18,187 nucleotides of DNA from NCBI GenBank assembly GCA_002294665.1, contig DBFQ01000073.1, forward strand, positions 9,137 through 27,323, in the 5' to 3' direction. Position 1 is the stretch's first letter. Every line of letters begins with the position of its first letter. Shown here piece after piece: positions 5,762 to 12,585 of this stretch. This DNA comes from Candidatus Aminicenantes bacterium UBA876 (lineage in GTDB: Bacteria; Acidobacteriota; Aminicenantia; UBA2199). Both the position numbers and the translations under genes were made by a program. Under the pieces are notes generated by a model. It saw nothing but the letters and a program-made list of their open reading frames with translations. It did no database searches and was not told where the DNA came from.

Positions 5762-8572
5762 CTAAAACGATTCGCCGATTCGGAAATAAATCGTGGGGTT
5801 GGCGGGGAGGGAGCGGCTCACCGCCATTCCAAGCGCGACTTCCATCGATCCTCCCATGTGCAGCAGCACGCCCATTTCCGCTCCCCATGAAACCATCGGG
5901 CTGATGTGCAGGCGCTCTGTCCACGTGTTGCCGATATCACAGAAAAGCGACATGTACAGGCGTTGAAAACTGGGACCGACCGGCAAGGCGCGTTCGATTT
6001 TCATGATCTGCAACCGGGTTTCGATATTGAGTTGCCATCCTCCAAACCCCGAGGAATATCCGGCCGGGTAACCGCGCAATAAAGAGAACAGGCCGCCTTC
6101 AATCAGCCCGGTGCGGCCGGGCGCGCGCGCTCCTCCCATGTAGAACAGGCGCGGAGCCGTTCCCCACGAGTGGGCGGCAGCCAGGCGAATCGCCAATACA
6201 TTGGGATGGCGCAGGGAAATGTAACGCCTCCAGTCCAGTGCCAGGGATTGAACCGCAGAAGAATTCCCCAGCCCCAGATCCCAGGATGCCGTCAAGAGAA
6301 ATCGTCCGCCATCCGTGCGGGTAAACGCGTCGTAGTATCGTTGGTCGGATTCGCTAAGCAACGTCAAGGTAAATCCGTTCAGGTTCACGCTTTCATCCGG
6401 AGCATGCAGGAAGCTGCGGTCTGCGATGCGGTTGACGTGGACGCCCAGCCCCAGGTCCCAGCGATAGTGGCGACGCACGACCAGCGGGAATTGCGCTTCC
6501 AGGTTCAGAAAGGTGTTGGTCTGGATGAAATCCCCCAGGATCCGGTTTTCCAATACCAGGTGTTCGTTGCGCCATGTCAGGATGATGCGCGGATGGAGCG
6601 TGCCCACCATCAGGCTCAGGTCGGTATTCCAGCGCCGGGTTTTCAGGCCGTAAAGCGCCCTTGCCCGGTATTCGTGGCGGCCGGGAAGGTCCCTGGCGCC
6701 GACCTGGGCTCCGAACTGGACCTCTTTCTCGGCGTAGCCTGCATCGGGGGATATGAAGCGGGGCGCCAATTCCCGCCACTTATTGTATCTGCGTCCGCTG
6801 TTGACGGCCTCCGGGCCGGGATGCGCACTCGGTGAGATCCACTCGGTACCGGCCAGTTCCTGCCCGATCTCAGCGATGGGAATCACGGCGAGATCTTCTC
6901 CCCCCGCGTTCAGAAACACAGCCAGCAGGCTGTCCTGGTCAAGGGCGGCCAGATAGCGGATTTCCGCGCTGCCGGGCCCTGGAATCACTTGTACTTTCCG
7001 GCTCGAGAGGTCTGCGATGGCCGCGGTGCTGCTCTTCCGTCCCGACAGTACGAAGGCCAGGCGCTGACTGTCGAGCCAACGTGGAACACTGCAGCGCTTT
7101 CCGGCGATGCGGATGATGAACTTCATTTCTCCTGTCGGGGTGAACAGGGCGATTCCCCAATTCATATCCCGCAGTTTGATCGCGACAGCCACTTGATTTC
7201 CGTCCGGTGAAACCCGCGGATGCGCCAAGCCGATGAACTCTGTCGAAAGCAACCGCGGTTCCGCCATCGGCGCGTCCAGTCTGGCCAGGCGGAATTTGTC
7301 TTGATTCCGGCAAATGCATACAAGGCCTGAGCCGTCGGGAAAAGGGTGGGGATGAAACAGGCTCTTGCCCCGGCTCCAGCGCCGGCTTTCATTGCTTTCC
7401 GGCAGCCAGGAGTAGATGTCCGAGACCCGGCGGAATGAGCGAAACACTTCCGGAGCGGAATAAAACAGCCGGTTATGGTGCTTGTCATAAGCCAGGCTGG
7501 AGATTCCCCAGCGGCGGAGTATCCATTTCACCTGTCCGCTTTTCCGGTCCAGCACGCGGATTCCCGGACGAGACCGGTAGTTGTTGAACACCCAGGCCAG
7601 TCTGTCCGGGTTCAGGACCTCGGGATATTGCTTGATCCAGCCGTCTCGGGTCAATGGTTGCAGGCAAAGGTCACTTTTTTCCGCCCGGCTCGCCGCGATC
7701 CCGAATTGGCGCCAGATTTTTTTCAGGCGCATGTGGAAGACATGCTGAAAACGCAGCGAAATACCCAATGAGATGGGGACGCGGCTGAGGTGTTCAACCA
7801 GTTGCTGCAGAGACTCGCGCCCGTAACGTTCCGCCAGGAAGCGGAAGAGCTCGGCTCCATAGAGAAACCTGGTGACCGGTCCCGGCCAGCGCGAGGGAGA
7901 ACCGCGCAGGGAAAGAAAATCCTGGAAACCGCCTTCCGCTGCGATGTGCTGAAACATGCGCCGGTAGTCCGGGGTGTTCAGGCGTCCGGAGGGGCAGATC
8001 AGAGACTCACTGTAGATGGCGAGGCCCTCATGCAGCCATGACGGGTACTGCAGCATGGGAAAAGTGAACGGGATGGGACCGATCATCCGGCGCAGGGTTT
8101 TGAAAAAGGATGATGATTTGGTGATCAGCAACAAGCGCGTCAATTCATGGGCCAGTACTTTGTCCAGCCAGGGCTCTTCGCCGCCGCTCAGCCGTGAATC
8201 CGGAGATGGCGGCGCCAGGTCGATGCGGATGGCGGGATAGGGGAAGAGAAAGATGGAGCCTCCGGCCACATCGGAATCGGGAGCCAGCAGCAAACGGATC
8301 TTCTCGTTTATGGAAACATTCCACAAGGCGACCAGCCGGTTGTACTGTTGCAAGGCGGTTGCGGCGATGTCGACGGCCTGGCTTTCGTATCCGGCGGGAA
8401 ATACAACGATGAAGCGCGAGTTCTGTGTTTCCTTCCAGTCCAGTTCCGGATCCGGGCGATTCCGGGCCAGTACTCCAAGGGAAACAAGCAGCAGCCATGC
8501 AGCCAGAAAAGGTTTTGCGCGGGCGATCAACTGAAAACCAAGCCGGGTTTCAGCCTCACCCCTCGATTTCAC
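5762..8572 (-). CDS. Secreted pseudo-peptidase MA / beta-propeller / Omp85-like barrel fusion protein
   Basis: This is a 936-residue cell-envelope protein. A hydrophobic signal or anchor segment lies near residues 20-37. A peptidase-MA-like region (about 45-260) holds HELTR at 142-146, where gluzincin metalloproteases have HExxH, and WLHEGLAIY at 179-187, which in that fold supplies the third zinc ligand. The second histidine is Arg146 (codon CGC), so zinc proteolysis is probably lost. Residues about 310-600 hold repeats of the WD40-like/TolB type (for example HPRVSPDGNQVAVA). The C-terminal third looks like an Omp85-type beta-barrel, with LRGY at 832-835 matching the loop-6 (V/L)RG(F/Y) motif and a terminal Phe as in outer-membrane beta-signals. 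The start is GTG at 8572, 15 bases after trxB and without a clear ribosome site; an in-frame TTG about 14 codons later is possible. Its role is unknown, perhaps envelope assembly or surface binding. Confidence 0.75.
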   Translation of the reverse strand: MKSRGEAETRLGFQLIARAKPFLAAWLLLVSLGVLARNRPDPELDWKETQNSRFIVVFPAGYESQAVDIAATALQQYNRLVALWNVSINEKIRLLLAPDSDVAGGSIFLFPYPAIRIDLAPPSPDSRLSGGEEPWLDKVLAHELTRLLLITKSSSFFKTLRRMIGPIPFTFPMLQYPSWLHEGLAIYSESLICPSGRLNTPDYRRMFQHIAAEGGFQDFLSLRGSPSRWPGPVTRFLYGAELFRFLAERYGRESLQQLVEHLSRVPISLGISLRFQHVFHMRLKKIWRQFGIAASRAEKSDLCLQPLTRDGWIKQYPEVLNPDRLAWVFNNYRSRPGIRVLDRKSGQVKWILRRWGISSLAYDKHHNRLFYSAPEVFRSFRRVSDIYSWLPESNESRRWSRGKSLFHPHPFPDGSGLVCICRNQDKFRLARLDAPMAEPRLLSTEFIGLAHPRVSPDGNQVAVAIKLRDMNWGIALFTPTGEMKFIIRIAGKRCSVPRWLDSQRLAFVLSGRKSSTAAIADLSSRKVQVIPGPGSAEIRYLAALDQDSLLAVFLNAGGEDLAVIPIAEIGQELAGTEWISPSAHPGPEAVNSGRRYNKWRELAPRFISPDAGYAEKEVQFGAQVGARDLPGRHEYRARALYGLKTRRWNTDLSLMVGTLHPRIILTWRNEHLVLENRILGDFIQTNTFLNLEAQFPLVVRRHYRWDLGLGVHVNRIADRSFLHAPDESVNLNGFTLTLLSESDQRYYDAFTRTDGGRFLLTASWDLGLGNSSAVQSLALDWRRYISLRHPNVLAIRLAAAHSWGTAPRLFYMGGARAPGRTGLIEGGLFSLLRGYPAGYSSGFGGWQLNIETRLQIMKIERALPVGPSFQRLYMSLFCDIGNTWTERLHISPMVSWGAEMGVLLHMGGSMEVALGMAVSRSLPANPTIYFRIGESF

Positions 8573-8587
8573 GGCATGCGCCCGGAA

Positions 8588-9523
8588 TCAGTTTCCCAAT
8601 GACTCCAGGTAGTGTTCGGCGTCCAGGGCGGCCATGCAGCCGCTGCCGGCCGCCGTGATCGCCTGGCGGTAATGGGGGTCCTGAACGTCTCCACAGGCGA
8701 ATACCCCGGCCACATTGGTGCGGGTCTGGTTGGTTTTTTCTCTGGCCGTAATGATATAGCCTTTGGGATCGAGATCCAGCTGCCCTTTGAAAAGCGCGGT
8801 ATTGGGAGTATGGCCGATGGCGATGAACACGCCGTCGAAGGGGATTTCACGGGCTTCGCCGGTATGTGTGTCGGTAAGGCGGATTCCCGAAACCCGGTCC
8901 TCTCCAAGTATTTCATCCACCCTGGCATTCATGATGAAGCGGATGCGCTCGTTTTTTCGCGCCCGTTCCACCATGTAATGGGAAGCGCGGAATTCGTCTC
9001 TGCGGTGAATAATATGGACTTCACTGGCAAAGCGGGTCAGGAAAACGGCTTCTTCCATGGCGCTGTCACCCCCGCCCACAACGGCCACTTTCCTGTCCTG
9101 GAAAAAGAAGCCGTCACAGGTGGCGCAGGCGCTGACTCCGCGTCCCATCAGGCGTTTTTCACTTTCCAGCCCCAACAGATTGGCCCTGGCGCCGGTGGAA
9201 ATGATCAGCACCGGCGACCGGTATTCTTCATCTTCAACCCAGATGCGTTGATCGCCTGCGGCCAGTTGTACCCGGGTCACGTCCTCCGTCCGCAATTCAG
9301 CGCCGAAACGCTCGGCCTGGGCGCGTGAATTGGCAACCAGTTCCGGCCCGGTGATGCCCTCGGTGAATCCGGGGAAGTTCTCCACTTCCGTGGTGATCAT
9401 AAGTTGGCCCCCCGCCTGGTATCCTTCGAAAACCAGGGGGTTCAATCCGGCACGTGCCGTGTAAATGGCGGCGGTCAGTCCCGCAGGTCCTGAACCGACA
9501 ATAATGACTTGGCGTTTTTCCAT
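8588..9523 (-). CDS. trxB: Thioredoxin reductase (NADPH)
   Basis: This cytoplasmic FAD enzyme passes electrons from NADPH to thioredoxin. At 311 residues it is normal length. The FAD-binding [10 protein letters not shown] is at 10-19. The redox-active pair CATC at 133-136 is followed by DGFF, as in classic bacterial TrxB. The NADPH domain carries [10 protein letters not shown] (150-159) and HRRDEFRAS (173-181). The closing FAD motif ACGDV is at 276-280. All key residues are present. The ATG at 9523 has GGAG eight bases upstream. A strong promoter lies about 50 bases ahead of it. The envelope fusion gene follows after 15 bases, so the two are probably co-transcribed. Confidence 0.96.
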   Translation of the reverse strand: MEKRQVIIVGSGPAGLTAAIYTARAGLNPLVFEGYQAGGQLMITTEVENFPGFTEGITGPELVANSRAQAERFGAELRTEDVTRVQLAAGDQRIWVEDEEYRSPVLIISTGARANLLGLESEKRLMGRGVSACATCDGFFFQDRKVAVVGGGDSAMEEAVFLTRFASEVHIIHRRDEFRASHYMVERARKNERIRFIMNARVDEILGEDRVSGIRLTDTHTGEAREIPFDGVFIAIGHTPNTALFKGQLDLDPKGYIITAREKTNQTRTNVAGVFACGDVQDPHYRQAITAAGSGCMAALDAEHYLESLGN

Positions 9524-9579
9524 TTTGACGACTCCAAAAATGCAATTGCGACAGTTTGCAATGCGTGAATCCTGGTCCG

Positions 9580-9608
9580 ATTCTAAGCTTGGCTCCGGGA
9601 AAAGTCAA
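9580..9608 (-). promoter_or_regulatory. sigma-70 promoter of trxB
   Basis: TTGACT (9608-9603) and TAGAAT (9585-9580) are separated by exactly 17 bases on the minus strand. The predicted start near 9573 gives a leader of about 50 bases. This is the best-formed promoter in the window, and it separates trxB from the zinc-ribbon operon upstream. Confidence 0.8.
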
Positions 9609-9616
9609 CTTTCCGG
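9595..9616. promoter_or_regulatory. Imperfect palindrome over the trxB -35 box
   Basis: CCGG(g)AAA(a)GT - CA - ACTTTCCGG forms an inverted repeat with two bulged bases, centred on the -35 element of trxB. It is also 17 bases after the stop of the upstream gene, but no T-run follows it, so it fits an operator better than an intrinsic terminator. Confidence 0.35.
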
Positions 9617-9633
9617 CATGGCAATCTGGTTGA

Positions 9634-10206
9634 TTATATCAGCGCTCCGAAAGGATAAGACCAGCCCAGGATGGAGTCGATGAATTCGCGCTTGTTTTCG
9701 TAGAATGGGATCCAGACCAGGCGGGTCGATAGGATGCGAATCTCTGCGACCGCCTGTGATGCTTCCGCTTCAAGCCGGGTTGCGTAGATCTCCGGATAGA
9801 TTGCGGCATGTTTTTCGCCCCGATCCGCCGGGAACAGTTTGAGCTTTCGGCAGTTTTCCATTCGCGGCGTGATACCGCGATTGGTGTAATACCAGCCGAT
9901 ATCGCCGAAATAACTGGTGTTCTTGATAAAGAAAGCCGGTACCCAGAAGTGGACGGTACGCCCCGGGATTTTCTTTTGCGCTTCAGAATGGATAGGATAA
10001 GCGGCCTGGAACAACCAGAACGCAAAATACCGTGAAGACTCGGGCCGGTTGATTGCGGGTGCTGCAAAATCCAGGGGAAATTCTTTTTCGCGGCTGTGGC
10101 TGAAGTCGATGCCGACCCGGCAGTTGCGGCAGAAAAATACCCGGTTGTTGTTTTCTCCCTCCAGGTCCCCACGGCAACGGGGACACTTCAGACTCAGAAG
10201 CTTCAT
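9634..10206 (-). CDS. Zinc-ribbon protein with LPFY-type modules, soluble (third paralogue)
   Basis: This 190-residue protein has unknown function. An N-terminal zinc ribbon has Cys8, Cys11, Cys26 and Cys29. Two segments resemble the 'LPFW/LPFY' strand motif of its neighbours: FWVPAFF at 87-93 and LVWIPFY at 163-169, the latter followed by ILGWSYPFGAL. Unlike the two upstream paralogues it has no membrane segments. The ATG at 10206 overlaps the TGA of the preceding gene (ATGA), which fixes the start; the open frame runs further upstream, but only inside that gene. It is the last gene of the operon, ending 26 bases before the trxB -35 box. It could be a cytoplasmic partner of the two membrane paralogues. 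Confidence 0.8.
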   Translation of the reverse strand: MKLLSLKCPRCRGDLEGENNNRVFFCRNCRVGIDFSHSREKEFPLDFAAPAINRPESSRYFAFWLFQAAYPIHSEAQKKIPGRTVHFWVPAFFIKNTSYFGDIGWYYTNRGITPRMENCRKLKLFPADRGEKHAAIYPEIYATRLEAEASQAVAEIRILSTRLVWIPFYENKREFIDSILGWSYPFGALI

Positions 10207-11210
10207 GGTTCGAATCCGGATTCGTTTTCTCTCGACAGCCTGGAAACGAGGCGGCGGCTGAATCGCAGCAGGCCGTTTTCGCGGTAATTGATGGTGCGTG
10301 TGGCGGTGTACGCACCGGAGATACGGATCTCTTCCCGGAACGCGTACAGGCGCCAAAGATAAGGAAACAGGATCGCCCACAACAGGGTCACTCCGGCCAG
10401 AAGGACCGCGGCGCTCAGTACGGGGATCGGACCGAAGCGGATCCCGAAAAGCAGCCGCAGGGCGAAGCGCATGGTTCGACCGAGCAGCAGGGCCAGAGAA
10501 AAGCAGCCGAGCAGCGACAACGCGAGTTTACGGCGGTGGTTTCGCAAACCGTTGACCAGGATCACAGCCCCGTCAACGGCGGAGCAATAACTGTGAAACA
10601 CCATGCCCCGGAAACTGTAGGCGATTTCCCAGACCGGCAGGTAGATCAGGCGCAGGTGTGTCTCGATTGTATCCCTGAGGTCCGGGATCCCTGCAGCCGG
10701 CCGACTGGGCGGTTTTGTCTGTGCGGGCAGGACGATCCCCCGGCTGCGCATTTCGGCGGGCTGAAACGGCACCTGGCGCGCTTTCAGCATCGCGGTTTCG
10801 ACGACATTGCGGTCGAGTACGTCCAGATAGAGCGTCGATAAATCATTGGCCGGTTCAATGTATTCAAATGATTGGACGGAAAAAGCGTCGCGGCCGCTGT
10901 TCTGCGGGTCCGCCGCAATCCAGCCCGCCTTGATGCCGCGAACTTCATTGAAGGGGATATAATAAAGGGTTGCGCGTTCGAAAAATGTTTTTTTGCGGAA
11001 GCCGGACTCAATGCGGGTATCGCGCAACGCGCTCAGCACGGCGTTGCGGGCTTCCGCTGCGGTTAATTCATCGGCCAGGACGACGGCGGGAGGCATGCCA
11101 TGGTCGAGAAAATACGGATGGCCGCAGTATGGGCAGCGGCAGAGGCATTGGCCCGGGGCCAGGTGAAGCGGTCCGCCGCAATGGGTACAGTTGAGTACAA
11201 TCGCGTTCAT
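10203..11210 (-). CDS. Membrane-anchored zinc-ribbon protein with LPxW modules (second paralogue)
   Basis: This 335-residue protein has unknown function. The zinc ribbon has Cys8, Cys11, Cys26 and Cys29 with CPYCG spacing. A first module has the pattern hydrophobic-ADELTAAEA...LYYIPFNEVRG (about 43-92). A second has LIYLPVWEIAYSF (188-200) and then CSAVDGAVIL (209-218), the same order as in the upstream paralogue. Two hydrophobic segments follow near 227-243 and 262-285, with a basic C-terminal tail (RENGLLRFSRRLVSRLSR), presumably cytoplasmic. The ATG at 11210 overlaps the TGA of the preceding gene (ATGA) and its own TGA overlaps the next ATG. The general plan (zinc ribbon, YxPFW strand, small hairpin, transmembrane pair) recalls uncharacterised TFIIB-type zinc-ribbon proteins of Firmicutes; that comparison is from memory. 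Confidence 0.82.
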   Translation of the reverse strand: MNAIVLNCTHCGGPLHLAPGQCLCRCPYCGHPYFLDHGMPPAVVLADELTAAEARNAVLSALRDTRIESGFRKKTFFERATLYYIPFNEVRGIKAGWIAADPQNSGRDAFSVQSFEYIEPANDLSTLYLDVLDRNVVETAMLKARQVPFQPAEMRSRGIVLPAQTKPPSRPAAGIPDLRDTIETHLRLIYLPVWEIAYSFRGMVFHSYCSAVDGAVILVNGLRNHRRKLALSLLGCFSLALLLGRTMRFALRLLFGIRFGPIPVLSAAVLLAGVTLLWAILFPYLWRLYAFREEIRISGAYTATRTINYRENGLLRFSRRLVSRLSRENESGFEP

Positions 11211-11929
11211 TGGCGCGCGGAACTCTCAATCAGCATGCGGCCGACCAGGTATGCCGCCGGGAACAGGAACGCGTTCAGGGCCAGGACCACCCCGGGCGGA
11301 TTGATACAGACACTGACCGCCAGCGCCGTCAGGAAGATGCCCGCGTAGGATCGGAATAACCCGGCCACTTTCGGATCCGGCTCCTGCGTGATGGATGGGC
11401 CATACACCGTCCCGGACACGGCGCTGCATAGAAAAAGGCCGTGCTGTTCCGGCCGTGTTACCTTGACTCGGTAAAAAGGGAGGTAGAGCAGGCGGGGTTC
11501 GGCCTGCGGATCCGGTTGCGTGTCGATGGGCATGATTTCGCTCCCGGCCGGCAGGGTTTCGGGAAGAAAGATTTCCCGAGAAACAGACGGGTTTTTCAGA
11601 TCGGGTTGCGGAAACGCCGCAGAGGCTCGTATCAGACGGCTGTCATTCTGTTTTTCCCAGAAAGGCAGAAATATCAGATCCACATCACTCAGCTCGATGT
11701 TCTTTTCAAGCGCCAGGTCCGCCAGGTGGCGGCGCACATGCAACGGTGCTTCAGCGGGGGGGATCATGACCTGACATGTGGCGACGGGCATCAGCGCTTC
11801 CAGGTCGAGGAACAGGGAACTGCCGCAATGGGTGCAGGCAAAAAAACAATCCGGCTGGTCGGGATTCAGCGGGACTCCGCACTGGGGACAGGTGAATGTT
11901 CTGAGTGGCGGAAACGCTCGTTCAGTCAT
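11207..11929 (-). CDS. Membrane-anchored zinc-ribbon protein with LPFW/LPFY modules (first paralogue)
   Basis: This 240-residue protein has unknown function. The zinc ribbon has Cys14, Cys17, Cys32 and Cys35 (CPQCG and CTHCG). Next comes VMIPPAEAPLHVRRHL (54-69), then FLPFWEKQ (87-94). A second strand LLYLPFYRVKV (147-157) leads to CSAVSGTVYG (168-177). Two hydrophobic segments lie near 194-211 and 214-233. The two LPF strands and the CSAVxG motif align in order with the next gene, so these are paralogues. The ATG at 11929 has only a weak GGA upstream, 30 bases after the preceding gene. It is probably transcribed from the promoter in front of the helical-protein gene. The ribbon end is likely cytoplasmic. 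Confidence 0.82.
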   Translation of the reverse strand: MTERAFPPLRTFTCPQCGVPLNPDQPDCFFACTHCGSSLFLDLEALMPVATCQVMIPPAEAPLHVRRHLADLALEKNIELSDVDLIFLPFWEKQNDSRLIRASAAFPQPDLKNPSVSREIFLPETLPAGSEIMPIDTQPDPQAEPRLLYLPFYRVKVTRPEQHGLFLCSAVSGTVYGPSITQEPDPKVAGLFRSYAGIFLTALAVSVCINPPGVVLALNAFLFPAAYLVGRMLIESSARQ

Positions 11930-11959
11930 GAACGTGATCCGCTGCCTGTTTGAAGGGGC

Positions 11960-12481
11960 TTAACCATCTGCGCTTTCCGGGTCGGCGCGCGTTCCGCCCC
12001 AGCGTTTCTTTCGCTCTCCTGTCCGCAGCAGAAGCCGGTCCAGCGTTTTCAGCAACAACAATACATCGTTGCGTTCAGGTAAAGGGGCTTCAAAGTGTTC
12101 GATGCGGTCCGTGAATGCGTTCAGGCTTTCGATCAATTCAAAATCTTCCCGGTGGCATTCGGATATCGATTCGCAATCGATTTCCAGGTCTTCATCCGCG
12201 GATTCCGCCGCGGTTTCCAGTTCTCGGCGCAGGGTCTGCAGCCCCGTGATCATCTGTTCGAAATCAGATAATAGATCCAGGCGTTTTTCATTCGCCGCCA
12301 GGATGACGAATTGTTCCAGGCGGGAGATGCCTTTGGCGACAATCCCGGCCAGGTGGTTGCGCAGGCGCTCATCTTCACCGGATCGGATCCGTGCATCTTC
12401 ATAGCCTTGAAAGCCGGGAAGGTGTTGCTGAATCCGTTTCAGCCAGGCGGTTCCGGCTCGTGTTTCAGGTGATTCGTTCAA
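11960..12481 (-). CDS. Small helical protein, first gene of zinc-ribbon operon
   Basis: This 173-residue soluble protein is predicted mostly alpha-helical and acidic in the middle. No enzyme motif is visible. Residues 21-42 (LPGFQGYEDA, then RIRSGEDERLRN) resemble a 'PGYxGYxxxExRRxxDxxLR' motif that I recall from uncharacterised helical proteins in other phyla; this is memory, not a search. Helices follow with leucine-rich heptad-like patterns (about 55-95 and 112-130), and the tail is basic (RTGERKKRWGG). The start is TTG at 12481, with GGAG seven bases upstream; the predicted transcription start puts GGAG at the very 5' end of an 11-base leader. It heads the operon of three zinc-ribbon genes and is probably a partner or scaffold for them. 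Confidence 0.75.
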   Translation of the reverse strand: MNESPETRAGTAWLKRIQQHLPGFQGYEDARIRSGEDERLRNHLAGIVAKGISRLEQFVILAANEKRLDLLSDFEQMITGLQTLRRELETAAESADEDLEIDCESISECHREDFELIESLNAFTDRIEHFEAPLPERNDVLLLLKTLDRLLLRTGERKKRWGGTRADPESADG

Positions 12482-12498
12482 GAATCCACTCCGGCGCC

Positions 12499-12527
12499 AT
12501 TATAGGCGAGTGAAAACGGAATTGCAA
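12499..12527 (-). promoter_or_regulatory. Promoter of the helical/zinc-ribbon operon
   Basis: TTGCAA (12527-12522) and a perfect TATAAT (12504-12499) are 17 bases apart. The -10 is framed by CGCC and GGCG, a four-base-arm inverted repeat at 12495-12508. The predicted start near 12492 gives an 11-base leader that begins with the Shine-Dalgarno GGAG. Confidence 0.75.
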
Positions 12528-12539
12528 TCCGCACTGAGG

Positions 12540-12569
12540 TTGAACCCGTTTCCGCGGGCATGATATATT
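12540..12569 (+). promoter_or_regulatory. Extended -10 promoter of the D-amino-acid enzyme gene
   Basis: TTGAAC (12540-12545) and TATATT (12564-12569) are 18 bases apart, and TGA directly precedes the -10 (extended -10). The predicted start near 12576 gives a 10-base leader containing GGAG. It is divergent from the zinc-ribbon operon promoter. Confidence 0.6.
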
Positions 12570-12585
12570 CGCAGGCGGAGCCGAC

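Noticed and set aside
5508..5924. Minus-strand open frame with repeated LSNxPTF-like peptide
   Set aside because: The repeated peptide is only the octamer array read through in one frame. Its ends lie inside two well-supported genes and it has no ribosome site.
9595..9616. Intrinsic terminator for the zinc-ribbon operon
   Set aside because: The stem is imperfect and no T-run follows on the minus strand, so it is kept only as a possible operator.
10207..10380. N-terminal extension of the third zinc-ribbon gene
   Set aside because: The added residues are Pro/Arg-rich shadow sequence inside the preceding gene. The ATGA overlap at 10206 gives a start directly before the zinc ribbon.
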